A stretch of 64,000 bases of DNA from Zymomonas mobilis subsp. pomaceae ATCC 29192 (GTDB lineage Bacteria > Pseudomonadota > Alphaproteobacteria > Sphingomonadales > Sphingomonadaceae): positions 62,001 through 126,000 of the forward strand of contig NC_015709.1 in NCBI RefSeq assembly GCF_000218875.1, read 5' to 3'. The translations under genes were made by a program, and so were the position numbers. The notes under the pieces were generated by a model that was not told where the DNA came from, did no database searches, and saw only the letters and a list, made by a program, of their open reading frames with translations. Positions 54,783 through 64,000 of this stretch are shown here, one piece after another. The first letter of the stretch is position 1. Each line of letters starts with the position of its first letter.

Positions 54783-55943
54783 ATGCAGAAAACTTCATCC
54801 TTTAAATTTTCATCTGATGATTACCGCGCCTTACTTCGTTTGATCAGAACACCCCGTATCGGGCCTATCGCTTGTCGTAATTTATTATCGCGTTATGTTT
54901 CACCCCAAGAAGCTTTGAAAGCGGTGCCCACCTTGGCAAGACGGGGCGGCGGCAATGCGCCGCCCTTGGCTTCGGAAAAAGCGATAGAAAGCGAAATTGC
55001 CAAGGTTAAAACGCTGGGCGGGCGCTATATTTTCCAAGGCAGTCCCTATTATCCGCCGCTTCTGGCACAGTTGGATAATGCGCCACCGGTTCTCATTGTA
55101 AAAGGTAATCCCAAATTATTACAAAAACCGGCCATTGCAATGGTTGGCGCAAGAAATGCGTCCGCTGCCGCAATGCGTTTTGCCCATGATCTCAGCCACC
55201 AATTAACAGAAAAAGGGTATCTTGTAATTTCGGGGCTGGCTCGGGGCATTGATACGGCGGCGCATCAAGGGGCCGGTACAAAAAAAACAATTGCGGTTAT
55301 AGCAGGCGGAATCGACAGTATTTATCCCCCTGAAAATGCGGATCTTCAGCAAAAAATAAGTGAACAAGGTTTATTAGTCAGTGAAATGCCGCCCGCTACT
55401 GAACCAAAAGCCCGTCATTTTCCGGCCAGAAATCGCATTATAGCGGGTATCGCGCTTGGGGTTGTCGTCGCAGAAGCCTCCCCCAAATCAGGCTCGCTTA
55501 TTACGGCCAAGTTAGCCACCAATATCGGACGCGAAGTCATGGCCATTCCGGGTTTTCCTATGGATTCCCGCAGTCATGGCTGCAATCAGCTTATCAGGGA
55601 AGGGGCAACTCTTATTCAGAGTAGTGATGATATTATCGAGGCTGTGGCCCTCTTATCAGAGGTTTACCAGACATCCCCCACTGAAAAAGAACAGTTTTCT
55701 TCTTCGGATCATCTCCATAGCAACCCGATCGCGTATAAGCCCCCCGCTATTTTGTGTGATATTAGAGAAAAAGACCGAAAGACTATTCAAAGCTTGATAG
55801 GATCAGCGCCGATTATCGTTGATGAACTGATACGGCAGTCGGGCTTAGAAAGCGCTATTATTCAGACGGTATTATTAGAATTGGAACTCGCAGGGCGGCT
55901 CGAACGTCATGCTGGTGGTAGAATTAGTCTTATTCTCGGCTGA
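54783..55943 (+). CDS. dprA: DNA-processing protein DprA
   Basis: A 386-aa Rossmann-fold protein that loads RecA on incoming single-stranded DNA. An N-terminal SAM-like helical domain (LLRLIRTPRIGPIACRNLLS) is followed by the DprA core: AMVGARNASAAAMRFAHDLS, ISGLARGIDTAAHQGA, FPARNRIIAGIALGVVVAEA, SLITAKLATNIGREVMAIPG. A C-terminal winged-helix domain (about 325-386, APIIVDELIRQSGLESAIIQ) follows. The plsY-dprA-topA order is usual in this lineage. Confidence 0.95.
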   Translation: MQKTSSFKFSSDDYRALLRLIRTPRIGPIACRNLLSRYVSPQEALKAVPTLARRGGGNAPPLASEKAIESEIAKVKTLGGRYIFQGSPYYPPLLAQLDNAPPVLIVKGNPKLLQKPAIAMVGARNASAAAMRFAHDLSHQLTEKGYLVISGLARGIDTAAHQGAGTKKTIAVIAGGIDSIYPPENADLQQKISEQGLLVSEMPPATEPKARHFPARNRIIAGIALGVVVAEASPKSGSLITAKLATNIGREVMAIPGFPMDSRSHGCNQLIREGATLIQSSDDIIEAVALLSEVYQTSPTEKEQFSSSDHLHSNPIAYKPPAILCDIREKDRKTIQSLIGSAPIIVDELIRQSGLESAIIQTVLLELELAGRLERHAGGRISLILG

Positions 55944-56090
55944 TTTTTTGTTGCTTTCAACGCCTACCCGCGAATAGAGAATAGTTTAAACATTGTTTCC
56001 CAATAATTTTTTCAGATGGTTCATACCACTTGACCATGAAAAAAAAGGCCCCACTCTCCTGCATAGTTGCGCGAGATGGTCAGGAGTATC

Positions 56091-58970
56091 ATGAAACTCG
56101 TTGTTGTTGAATCACCGGCCAAGGCCAAAACTATCGAAAAATATCTTGGGACGGGCTATCAGGTTCTGGCCTCTTATGGTCATGTCCGTGATCTGCCCGC
56201 CAAAGATGGCTCCGTTGATCCTGACAATGGTTTTTCCATGATATGGAGCAATTATGCAGATAAAGCTCATCGTCTAAAGGCAATCGAAGATGCGGCTAAA
56301 ACAGCCGACAGCCTAATCCTTGCGACTGACCCTGATAGGGAAGGGGAAGCTATCAGTTGGCATGTGCTTGAATTATTAAAAGCGCATGATCTGCTACCCC
56401 CGCATGTAGAACGGGTTACTTTCAACGCTATTACAAAACCGGCTGTGACCGAAGCGATGGCCCATCCGCGAGAACTCGATACAGATTTGATCAATGCTTA
56501 TCTGGCTCGTCGTGCGCTTGATTATCTGGTCGGCTTTACCTTGTCTCCGGTTCTGTGGCGGAAATTACCGGGGGCAAAATCCGCTGGTCGCGTGCAATCG
56601 GTCGCTTTGCGTTTGGTCGTGGATCGTGAACAGGAAATTGAAAGCTTCAAGCCGCAAGAATACTGGTCAGTCGAAGCGGCTATGGAAGCCGATAACATTG
56701 CCTTTACAACAAGACTTATTCATTGGCGCGGCCATAAATTAGACAAGCTTTCTATCAGCACTAAAGAGGAAGCTGAAGCCGCCAAGGCGGATGTCGAAGC
56801 CGGTCAATTTACGGTTTCCAAAGTGGAAACCAAACCTTTTTCCCGTAATCCGCAACCGCCTTTTACGACTTCTACCCTGCAACAAGAAGCCGCACGCAAA
56901 TTGGGCTTTGCGGCTAGCCATACGATGCGTCTTGCCCAAAATCTCTATGAAGAGGGGCTGATCACCTATATGCGAACCGATGGGGTTCAAATGGATGGTG
57001 ATGCGATCACAGAAGCCAGAAAAGCTATCACGCATCGTTATGAACCAAGCTATGTGCCGGATAAGCCACGCCAATATCAGGTAAAGGCCAAAAACGCGCA
57101 AGAAGCGCATGAAGCCATTCGTCCAACCGATTTCTCTCGCGATCAAGCTGCTACGGGTGATCAGGCTAAACTTTATCAGTTAATCTGGATACGCGCGATG
57201 GCCAGCCAAATGGCCTCTGCAAAGCTTGAACGAACAACCATTGATCTTGCTGATCAGACCGGACAGCATATGCTCCGTGTCACTGGACAGGTTGTTCTTT
57301 TCCCCGGATTTCTGGCACTTTATGAAGAAGGACGCGATGAAAGCCAGAATACGGCATCGGACCGTGGGGATGAAAAACAAGAGAGTAAGGATAACAAGAT
57401 ACGTCTGCCTTTGTTACGGGAAGGGGATAGTCCTGATAAAAAGGCCGTAAGCGCAGATCAGCATTTCACGCAGCCACCGCCACGCTACTCAGAAGCCAGC
57501 TTGGTCAAAAAAATGGAAGAATTGGGCATAGGCCGTCCATCTACCTATGCGTCTGTGCTTCAGGTTTTAAAAGATCGCTCCTATGTTACTGTAGAACGTA
57601 ATCATTTTATTCCCAGTGAAGGCGGGCGACTTGTTACGGCCTTTTTGGAACGTTTTTTCCTGCGCTATGTCAGTTACGATTTTACGGCGGGTTTAGAAGA
57701 AAGTCTGGACGATATTTCAGGCGGACGGGCTAATTGGCAAAAAGTGTTGGAAGCTTTCTGGCATGATTTTAAGCCCAAAACTTCAGAAGTCATGGAACAA
57801 AAACCTTCAGAGGTAACGGCAGCCTTAGATGAATTTTTAGGGCCTTGGCTTTTCCCTGATAAAGGTGATGGGCACGACCCGCGCGAATGTCCGATTTGTC
57901 ATACGGGACGACTGGCCTTACGTGGTGGTCGTTTCGGGGCCTTCATTGCGTGCTCCAATTATCCAGAATGTAAATACACACGCGGTTTCGGACAGGGGGA
58001 AGACGACGACAAGGACGATAATGAGCCGGTTGTTTTAGGATGGATGCCGGTTACGGATGAATCGGGTGAATCCGCAGATTCTGAAAAAAATCTATCACCG
58101 GCAACAACCGAAAACCTATCATCGGAAACAGCTTCTTCTGAAAAGGGTTTACCTTGGGACGCATCTTCAGAAGACGCCGACAGCGCAAAAACAGCTATCG
58201 AAAACAAACCTTCTGAGGATGACGAAAAGAAAGCGCGTGAAATTTCACGGCGCAAAGGACGCTTTGGTCCTTATATCCAGTTGGGTGAAGGCAAAGAAGC
58301 TAAACGCGTTTCAATCCCAAAAGATGTTAATCCGAAAGAAGTCGATTTAGCGCTGGCGCTGAAATTATTGGCGTTGCCGCGTGAAGTGGGCCTTCATCCA
58401 GAATCCGGTAAAATGATTATAGCTGGCACGGGACGCTATGGCCCCTATCTCAATTGTGACGGACAATATGCAAGACTTTCTTCAACCGAAGAGTTGTTGG
58501 GGACAGACATCAACTCGGCTGTTGTGAAATTGGCAGAAGCGGCCGAAAATAAAGGACGCTCCCGTGGGACACGTACCCGTGAACCCTTGAAGGTTTTAGG
58601 GAACAGTCCTGTCACAGAGAAGCCTGTTCAGATCATGGATGGTCGTTACGGGCCTTATGTTAATGACGGCGAGACGAATGCCTCTTTACCCAAAGATAGC
58701 GACCCCGAAAGCCTGACTTTAGAGGACGCTTTGGCGCTTCTTGAAGCACGCGCAAAAATGCCGAAAAAGACTAAGGCAAAAAAGACAGCAACGAAAAAGA
58801 CTACCGCCAAGAAAACGGCGGCAAAGAAAACAACCACGAAGAAAGCCGAGACAAAAACGCCTGTAAAAAAGGCTACAGCTAAAAAGGCAACGACCAAAAA
58901 AAGCACTGCAGTAAAAGCCAGCCCGAAAAAGGCTAGTGCTAAAACCGTTGATACATCCGAGGCTTCATAA
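56091..58970 (+). CDS. topA: DNA topoisomerase I
   Basis: The start at 56091 has AGGAG 6 bases upstream; an in-frame ATG 24 bases earlier is less likely. The 959-aa type IA enzyme relaxes negative supercoils. The TOPRIM domain opens with VVVESPAKAKTIEKYL (Glu8), with DPDREGE at 80-86. The catalytic tyrosine is Tyr293 in ITYMRTDG. One four-Cys zinc finger (CPIC and CSNYPEC, about 600-625) follows. Several repeated RFGPYI-type C-terminal modules come next, then a tail of about 70 residues made almost wholly of Lys, Ala and Thr (KKT/AKK repeats). Confidence 0.97.
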   Translation: MKLVVVESPAKAKTIEKYLGTGYQVLASYGHVRDLPAKDGSVDPDNGFSMIWSNYADKAHRLKAIEDAAKTADSLILATDPDREGEAISWHVLELLKAHDLLPPHVERVTFNAITKPAVTEAMAHPRELDTDLINAYLARRALDYLVGFTLSPVLWRKLPGAKSAGRVQSVALRLVVDREQEIESFKPQEYWSVEAAMEADNIAFTTRLIHWRGHKLDKLSISTKEEAEAAKADVEAGQFTVSKVETKPFSRNPQPPFTTSTLQQEAARKLGFAASHTMRLAQNLYEEGLITYMRTDGVQMDGDAITEARKAITHRYEPSYVPDKPRQYQVKAKNAQEAHEAIRPTDFSRDQAATGDQAKLYQLIWIRAMASQMASAKLERTTIDLADQTGQHMLRVTGQVVLFPGFLALYEEGRDESQNTASDRGDEKQESKDNKIRLPLLREGDSPDKKAVSADQHFTQPPPRYSEASLVKKMEELGIGRPSTYASVLQVLKDRSYVTVERNHFIPSEGGRLVTAFLERFFLRYVSYDFTAGLEESLDDISGGRANWQKVLEAFWHDFKPKTSEVMEQKPSEVTAALDEFLGPWLFPDKGDGHDPRECPICHTGRLALRGGRFGAFIACSNYPECKYTRGFGQGEDDDKDDNEPVVLGWMPVTDESGESADSEKNLSPATTENLSSETASSEKGLPWDASSEDADSAKTAIENKPSEDDEKKAREISRRKGRFGPYIQLGEGKEAKRVSIPKDVNPKEVDLALALKLLALPREVGLHPESGKMIIAGTGRYGPYLNCDGQYARLSSTEELLGTDINSAVVKLAEAAENKGRSRGTRTREPLKVLGNSPVTEKPVQIMDGRYGPYVNDGETNASLPKDSDPESLTLEDALALLEARAKMPKKTKAKKTATKKTTAKKTAAKKTTTKKAETKTPVKKATAKKATTKKSTAVKASPKKASAKTVDTSEAS

Positions 58971-58992
58971 GCCGATACGCTCAAGGATTCAT

Positions 58993-59028
58993 AAAGGGGA
59001 TGCCGTAAGAAAATTTAGCATCCCCTTT
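58993..59028. terminator. Bidirectional terminator between topA and moeB
   Basis: AAAGGGGATGC pairs with GCATCCCCTTT around a 14-nt loop between two converging genes. The T run is short on both sides. Confidence 0.75.
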
Positions 59029-59072
59029 CACTTTCAAGTTATTCTATTTTTAAGCCGAAACAGGTTTAACGA

Positions 59073-59834
59073 TCAGTCTTTTTTATGCCTGGAACACTGA
59101 CAGTTTGGTTCTTTGGCTAAACGCACCGTGCGGAAACGAAAATCTTTAGCATCAATTAATAACAGCTTGTCAGTATTCTCTTTTCCAAAACCTGTTAGCA
59201 ACCGGATAGCTTCCACGGCGGCCAAACTTCCGATCGTGCCTGTTAATGCGCCTAAAACGCCTTGAGCCGCACAGGTCATTTCTGGTTCACCCGGATCATC
59301 CCCGACGAAACAGCGATAACAAGGTTTATCGCTTTCATACCCTTTAAAGACAGCTAACTGTGCTTCAAAACGATGCACTGCCGCAGAGACCAAGGGAATA
59401 GCTAATTCGGTTGCCATATCACTGATAGCGAGACGCGTGCCAAAATTATCGCTACCATCGACGATAACATCAACCTTATCCAATAGATCCCTAGCGTTAT
59501 CCGAAGTTAACCGTTGGTCATAAGGTACTATTTTGACATCAGGATTAAGTCTTTGCACTACATTGGCGGCCATTGCCACTTTATGCGCACCGACATCGCG
59601 TGTTGCAAACAAAGTCTGTCTTTGAAGATTAGACAGTGAGACTTCATCATCATCAATGATAGTCAAACGGCCAACACCCGCGGCTGCCAGATATTGAATG
59701 ACAGGCGAACCAATACCGCCGGCACCCACGATCGCCACATGGGCCGCTAAAAGTTTCTTCTGACCTTTTCCGCCGATTTCAGGCAAAACAATATGGCGTG
59801 CGTAGCGATCAAGCTGTGTTTCGGTGAGGTTCAT
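59073..59834 (-). CDS. moeB: MoeB/ThiF-family adenylyltransferase
   Basis: A 253-aa E1-like enzyme that adenylates the C-terminal glycine of a small sulfur-carrier protein (MoaD or ThiS). ATP-binding [20 protein letters not shown] is at 36-55, with the Arg finger region [14 protein letters not shown] and GSDNFGTR. A candidate catalytic Cys lies in TCAAQGVLG (Cys188), and the zinc cysteines are in CYRC and CQC at the end. MoeB and ThiF cannot be told apart by motifs alone. It overlaps the dut stop by ATGA. Confidence 0.87.
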   Translation of the reverse strand: MNLTETQLDRYARHIVLPEIGGKGQKKLLAAHVAIVGAGGIGSPVIQYLAAAGVGRLTIIDDDEVSLSNLQRQTLFATRDVGAHKVAMAANVVQRLNPDVKIVPYDQRLTSDNARDLLDKVDVIVDGSDNFGTRLAISDMATELAIPLVSAAVHRFEAQLAVFKGYESDKPCYRCFVGDDPGEPEMTCAAQGVLGALTGTIGSLAAVEAIRLLTGFGKENTDKLLLIDAKDFRFRTVRLAKEPNCQCSRHKKD

Positions 59835-60271
59835 ATGCCCGTCGATCCAAAACCGTTATCACCGCGCTGCGTATCATCAAGATTTTCAGTTTCACGAAAG
59901 GTCGCCTGCGTCACAATAGCGGGCACCAATTGTGCAATCCGATCCCCCCGTTTGATCGTAAAGACTTCTTCACCCAGATTGATAAGAAGAATTTTTAATT
60001 CTCCCCGATAATCTGAATCAATAGTGCCGGGTGCATTGGGACAAGCAATGCCGTGTTTTAACGCAAGACCCGATCTTGCCCGCACTTGAATTTCATAGCC
60101 CGCTGGGATGGCAACGGCAAAACCGGTTTTGACAGGATAGCGCTGCATCGGCTGTAAAATAACATCCTCAGCGGCCACAACATCCATGCCCGCTGCGCCT
60201 TCACTCGCATAAGCAGGAAGCGGTAAGCCTTCACCATGGGGTAAGCGTTTTATATTAATGTCTATTTTCAT
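59831..60271 (-). CDS. dut: Deoxyuridine 5'-triphosphate nucleotidohydrolase
   Basis: A 146-aa trimeric dUTPase that hydrolyses dUTP to dUMP, keeping uracil out of DNA and supplying dTMP synthesis. All five motifs are present: [40 protein letters not shown] and the C-terminal [10 protein letters not shown] arm. It lies between coaBC and moeB. Confidence 0.97.
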   Translation of the reverse strand: MKIDINIKRLPHGEGLPLPAYASEGAAGMDVVAAEDVILQPMQRYPVKTGFAVAIPAGYEIQVRARSGLALKHGIACPNAPGTIDSDYRGELKILLINLGEEVFTIKRGDRIAQLVPAIVTQATFRETENLDDTQRGDNGFGSTGI

Positions 60272-60347
60272 GAAAAATTCCGGTATCCATTCAGGATAAA
60301 TAAAAAACGATAATTCAAACCTTCATCAGATATTGAGGTCTTTAAAA

Positions 60348-61571
60348 TCAAACCTTAAAATAATGCGTGATATAATTTGCTAATTTGCAGGCAACCGCTT
60401 TTTTAGACATTCTATCCCAGCTTTCGATACCTTTTTGTGTAATAAGGTGAACCCGATTGTCATCACCCCCCATAGCGGCAGGGGCCTCTTTCGTCGCCAC
60501 GATTGAATTAGCGATAATCCAGTCGCACCCTTTCTTTTTAAATTTAGTAACAGCATTTTCTAACAAATTATCAGATTCTGCTGCAAAACCAATAACAAGT
60601 CTAGGACGATTGGTTTTACGCTGCGATAGTTCGGCTAAAATATCAGGATTCTCAATCAAGGTTAGAGAAGGCTTGCCCCCCTCTTTTTTATATTTTGAAG
60701 TAGAAGGCTCAACCCGCCAATCCGCAACAGCCGCGGTTAAAATTGCCCCATCTGCGGGTAAGGCGTTTTCTACAGCGGCTTTCATTTCTAGCGCTGTTTT
60801 AACATCAATTCTTTCGACCCCCACAGGGGTAACGGCATCAACGGGGCCTGCAATCAAGGTAACTTGGGCACCATAACTATGCAGAGCTTCGGCAATAGCA
60901 AAACCCTGTTTACCTGAGGATCTATTCCCTAAATACCGGACAGGGTCTATAGGCTCATGCGTCGGCCCCGCTGTAACAATAAAATGACGTCCTTTTAAAG
61001 GAGAGCCGCCGCCCTCTCTTTCTGAAAGTAGCGATTGCACCGTTGCAACAATTCTTTGCGGCTCCGCCAAGCGGCCGACACCGCTTTCCCCACAAGCCAT
61101 CATACCTTCATCAGGATTTATGCATTGAATACCATCAGCACGCAGCTGGGCTAGGTTTCTTTGGGTGGCCGCATGGTGCCACATACGATGATTCATCGCG
61201 GGAGCGATCAAGACAGGGCTATCGGCAGCCAAGAGAACCGTTGATGCTAAATCATCAGCCAAACCAGTGGCCATTTTTGCTATAAAATTGGCAGAAGCGG
61301 GGGCGACTAAGATTAGATCGGCTTGTCGTGCTAGTCGGATATGACGAATAGAAGCCTCTTCTTCTTCATTCCAGATATCCTGTGCGACAGAATGACCAGA
61401 TAGGCTAGCAAGTGCCATCGGCGTTATAAAATGAGCTCCGCCTTGGGTAACCAAGCATTGCACTTCGGCCTTTTCTTTTCTCAGTAATCGTAAAATATCC
61501 GGTGCTTTTACGGCAGCAATACTACCTGAGATAACCAACAGAATTTGCTTTCCGTTTAAAGAAGAGGCCAT
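60348..61571 (-). CDS. coaBC: Phosphopantothenoylcysteine synthetase/decarboxylase CoaBC
   Basis: The start at 61571 (MASSLNGKQILLVISGSIAA) has AAAGGAAAA upstream; the open frame extends 22 codons into the ubiB end. The 407-aa bifunctional flavoprotein makes 4'-phosphopantetheine for coenzyme A. The decarboxylase half has the active-site PAMNHRMWHHAA and the substrate flap MACGESGVGRL. The synthetase half begins at ITAGPTHEPIDPVRYLGN and includes GFAAES and KKKGCDWIIAN. The gene order ubiE-ubiB-coaBC-dut is common in alphaproteobacteria. Confidence 0.95.
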   Translation of the reverse strand: MASSLNGKQILLVISGSIAAVKAPDILRLLRKEKAEVQCLVTQGGAHFITPMALASLSGHSVAQDIWNEEEEASIRHIRLARQADLILVAPASANFIAKMATGLADDLASTVLLAADSPVLIAPAMNHRMWHHAATQRNLAQLRADGIQCINPDEGMMACGESGVGRLAEPQRIVATVQSLLSEREGGGSPLKGRHFIVTAGPTHEPIDPVRYLGNRSSGKQGFAIAEALHSYGAQVTLIAGPVDAVTPVGVERIDVKTALEMKAAVENALPADGAILTAAVADWRVEPSTSKYKKEGGKPSLTLIENPDILAELSQRKTNRPRLVIGFAAESDNLLENAVTKFKKKGCDWIIANSIVATKEAPAAMGGDDNRVHLITQKGIESWDRMSKKAVACKLANYITHYFKV

Positions 61572-61605
61572 CAATTTTCCTTTAAGGGCAAAATCATAGT
61601 TGTGT

Positions 61606-63141
61606 TTAGCGATTCCAGAGATGGTTAATAAGCGCACCGATTACCAGAGAAACTGAAATTACAGCAATATAATGCCAAAATTTCATACCAGACTTAGCGG
61701 GTGCTTTTTCAAAGGGTAAAAAAGGTGCGGCTACTGTCAAAGGTGGATAATATTGCTCTATGCGCTGAATAAGATCAGGCAACTGCATAAAAATTTTCAA
61801 ATTTTTATGAAAATGTTCTGCAATATAAGCTTCAGGGCCTAACTCTGATCGTAACCACTCTTTGACAAAAGGCCCTGCTGTATCCCATAAATTAATATCG
61901 GGATATAAAGAGGTTGCGACCCCCTCTACTACTACCATTGTCTTTTGCAGCAGCAATAAATGAGGCTGTGTCTGCATATCAAATTCACGCGTTATCGCGA
62001 ATAATCCATCAAGCATGTGACTTATGGAAATATCCCGAACAGGCAAGCCTCTTATCGGTTCACCTATTGCTCTTAGGGCCGTGGTGAATTCTGCAATGCT
62101 ATGATGGGGTGGAACATAACCCGCTTCGAAATGAATCTCGGCAATGCGCGCATAATTACCCGTAATAAGGCCGTATAAAATTTCAGCAAGCCAGCGGCGC
62201 GCTTTGCGATCAATGCGCCCCATTATACCGAAATCGATAACAGCTAGGGTACCATCTTGTAAGGCGAATAAATTACCTTGATGAAGATCAGCGTGAAAGA
62301 AACCGTCTACAATAGCTTGTCTTAAAAAGCTTCTCACTAATCGGATAGCCAGTGTCTGAAGATTATGGCCAGATTCTATCAATCTTTGTCGGTCGGATAG
62401 CTTTATGCCATCGACCCATTGCATCGTCATCATCCGTCGGGATGTCCGTCCCCAGTCGATTTTAGGCACCAAAAAGTCAGGCTCGGCTTCCATATTTTCG
62501 GCTAATTCAGAAGCAGAAGCCGCTTCACGTCTAAGATCAAGCTCACGCGCTGTCCATTGGCGAAAAGTATTGACGACAAGGCGAGGGCGTAGGCGGGTTA
62601 ATTCTTTATTGAGAGATTCTATGCGGGTTGCAGCCCATTCATAAGTTTCGGTAGCCTCTTTAAAGGCTTGTTCTATGCCGGGTCGTAAAACTTTAACGGC
62701 AACCTGCTGCCCCTCTAGCGTTTCGGCCTGATACACCTGTGCAATAGAGGCTGATCCTATCGGCACTTCATTAAAAAAACGAAAAGACTGCTCAATAGGA
62801 CAACCAAGGGCTTTTTCTATAACTTTACGAATTTCTTTAAAAGCAACAGGCGGCACTGAATCTTGTAGAGAAAATAATTCATTGGCGGCTTTATCGCCAA
62901 TAATATCCGGTCTGGTCGATAAAGTTTGTCCAAATTTAATTGCAGCCGGTCCCAAAGCAACGAAGGCCGCCGCATAGGTTGGTTCTTTGGGTGTATGAAC
63001 CCCTAAACGGGCAATACGCATAATAAGACGAAGAGAAGTCGGCGTAGTTGGGTCAGTCTCGACTATTTTTAAGACCCCATGCCTTGCTAATATACGTCCC
63101 CAGCTGAGCAATCGGTAAAGATGAACAAAGGTTGCCGCCAT
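61606..63141 (-). CDS. ubiB: Ubiquinone biosynthesis regulatory kinase-like protein UbiB
   Basis: A 511-aa ADCK/ABC1-family protein needed for ubiquinone synthesis. The family's KxGQ motif reads IKFGQTLSTRPDI (about 72-84). The atypical kinase core has VAVKVLRPGIE, FHADLHQGNLF and AVIDFGIMGR (metal-binding Asp). A C-terminal membrane helix is present (WHYIAVISVSLVIGALI). It begins 4 bp after the ubiE stop. Confidence 0.95.
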   Translation of the reverse strand: MAATFVHLYRLLSWGRILARHGVLKIVETDPTTPTSLRLIMRIARLGVHTPKEPTYAAAFVALGPAAIKFGQTLSTRPDIIGDKAANELFSLQDSVPPVAFKEIRKVIEKALGCPIEQSFRFFNEVPIGSASIAQVYQAETLEGQQVAVKVLRPGIEQAFKEATETYEWAATRIESLNKELTRLRPRLVVNTFRQWTARELDLRREAASASELAENMEAEPDFLVPKIDWGRTSRRMMTMQWVDGIKLSDRQRLIESGHNLQTLAIRLVRSFLRQAIVDGFFHADLHQGNLFALQDGTLAVIDFGIMGRIDRKARRWLAEILYGLITGNYARIAEIHFEAGYVPPHHSIAEFTTALRAIGEPIRGLPVRDISISHMLDGLFAITREFDMQTQPHLLLLQKTMVVVEGVATSLYPDINLWDTAGPFVKEWLRSELGPEAYIAEHFHKNLKIFMQLPDLIQRIEQYYPPLTVAAPFLPFEKAPAKSGMKFWHYIAVISVSLVIGALINHLWNR

Positions 63142-63145
63142 TTAT

Positions 63146-63874
63146 TCAGACTTTCCACCCGCTATGCACCGCCACTAATCCGCCCAAAATGGGCCTTACG
63201 CGTATCTGGACAAAACCTGCCGCTTTAATCATATCTGCAAATTTTTCCATATTAGGAAAGCGCTGAATAGATTCGACTAAATAGCGATAACTATCTTCAT
63301 CTTTTGCTAATAACTGACCAATTTTAGGGACAATATGGGTTGAATAAAGAGAATAAAGATCTGAAAATCCGGGCCATTCAGTCTGTGAAAACTCCAGACA
63401 GAAAAAGCGTCCTCCGGGTTTTAAAACCCGTAAAGCTTCACTGAGCGCTTTTTCAATATGGGTAACATTACGAATACCAAATGCGATTGTATAAGCATCA
63501 AAGCTATTGTCTTTAAAGGACAAATGTTCAGCATTTTGTTCTTGCCAAACAAGGCCTGTAAGACCGCGACGATTAGCCCGTTTTTGGCCAACTTCAAGCA
63601 TGGCTGGATTAATATCCGCTACTGTCACCTCTGCGCCTGAGCGTGCCAAGCGAAAAGCAATATCACCTGTGCCGCCTGCCATATCAAGAATATGTTCTCC
63701 TTGGCGCGGTTGAACCAGACGAACAAAATCGTCTTTCCACAGCCGGTGGAGTCCGCCTGACATCGCATCATTCATTAAATCATAACGGGAAGCCACTCGT
63801 CGGAAAACATTTCCTACCAAATGAGTTTTTTCCTGTGGCGAGACGTCGGTAAAACCGAAAGAGACTTTTTCCAT
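63146..63874 (-). CDS. ubiE: Ubiquinone/menaquinone C-methyltransferase UbiE
   Basis: A 242-aa SAM-dependent class I methyltransferase making the C-methylation in ubiquinone synthesis. The family signatures are VFRRVASRYDLMNDAMSGGL (about 23-42), SAM motif I LDMAGGTGDIAFRLA, and the late motif RVLKPGGRFFCLEFSQ. Z. mobilis uses ubiquinone-10, so the substrate is a demethoxy-benzoquinol. It heads the ubiE-ubiB-coaBC-dut-moeB series. Confidence 0.96.
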   Translation of the reverse strand: MEKVSFGFTDVSPQEKTHLVGNVFRRVASRYDLMNDAMSGGLHRLWKDDFVRLVQPRQGEHILDMAGGTGDIAFRLARSGAEVTVADINPAMLEVGQKRANRRGLTGLVWQEQNAEHLSFKDNSFDAYTIAFGIRNVTHIEKALSEALRVLKPGGRFFCLEFSQTEWPGFSDLYSLYSTHIVPKIGQLLAKDEDSYRYLVESIQRFPNMEKFADMIKAAGFVQIRVRPILGGLVAVHSGWKV

Positions 63875-63971
63875 ATGTTTAAGCGTTTAATGCCTATTGA
63901 AACGACATTGAAGCTTAAACCGCTTTAATGTGCTTGTTTTTTCAAGATGTTTAAAAAAAAGCTATACAAAA

Positions 63972-64000
63972 TGGAGCGGATGAAGGGAATCGAACCCTCG
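63972..64000 (-). tRNA. tRNA, 3' part, probably tRNA-Gly
   Basis: The last 29 bases read, on the minus strand, CGAGGGTTCGATTCCCTTCA followed by TCCGCTCCA: a T arm, the 3' acceptor strand and an encoded CCA. The acceptor half TCCGC and discriminator T fit alphaproteobacterial tRNA-Gly. The anticodon lies outside the window. Confidence 0.8.

Noticed and set aside
58655-58984. A hydrophobic Phe/Val-rich minus-strand frame opposite the topA tail
   Set aside because: It is the antisense of AAA/GCC/ACC repeats that encode the Lys/Ala/Thr tail, and has no independent support.

Overview
The window is a chromosomal segment of an alphaproteobacterium of the sphingomonad lineage, almost certainly Zymomonas mobilis or a very close relative. 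The reasons are the sugar-catabolic genes (gpmA, a D-lactate dehydrogenase, pgi), a 5-aminolevulinate synthase of the alphaproteobacterial C4 type, a bacterial serine palmitoyltransferase with its own acyl carrier protein, a NepR anti-sigma factor, and moderate-to-low GC with very AT-rich intergenic DNA. The species name comes from recognising protein sequences and gene order, not from a database search.

Layout. 1-4.2 kb: start of an aldehyde dehydrogenase (minus strand, cut by the window edge), uroporphyrinogen-III methyltransferase, a sphingolipid pair (serine palmitoyltransferase and ACP) and a two-domain MarR-type regulator. 4.2-11.1 kb: guaA, then a tightly overlapping cytochrome c maturation operon ccmC-D-E-F-G-H-I with no ccmA or ccmB beside it. 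11.1-15.2 kb: two tandem secreted DUF3617 proteins, rpmJ, a glycine-rich lipoprotein, an M14 carboxypeptidase and a possible 51-aa membrane peptide. 15.2-20 kb: gpmA, ldhA, a Zur/Fur regulator and dxs. 20-24 kb: polysaccharide genes (GDP-mannose pyrophosphorylase, a glycosyltransferase and an ABC-2 exporter permease) in AT-rich DNA. 24-33.9 kb: tRNA-Glu, recJ, folE, a dipeptide epimerase, rpsF-rpsR-rplI, fabD, fabG, a lipoprotein and tatABC.

33.9-36.3 kb holds the most interesting block. On the minus strand lie nepR, a HisKA_2 histidine kinase whose ATP-binding N-box has lost its asparagines (PhyP-like), a candidate small RNA with two C-rich hairpin loops behind an EcfG-type promoter (GGAAC-N16-AGTT), and an entericidin lipoprotein. 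This looks like a general stress response locus with a GsrN-type sRNA. The sigma factor EcfG and the response regulator PhyR are not in the window.

36.7-44.8 kb: a DEAD-box helicase, a periplasmic protein, pgi, glutathione reductase, tRNA-His, kup and tRNA-Met. 44.8-48.5 kb is an accessory segment with decayed IS5-family remnants, a putative PD-(D/E)XK-type nuclease of unknown role, 500 bp of extremely AT-rich DNA and two small unknown genes. 48.5-64 kb returns to core genes: trmJ-nrdR-glyA-rpiB, hemA, murI, plsY, dprA, topA, and the ubiE-ubiB-coaBC-dut-moeB series, ending in the 3' part of a tRNA, probably Gly. Most convergent gene pairs are separated by clear hairpin terminators.
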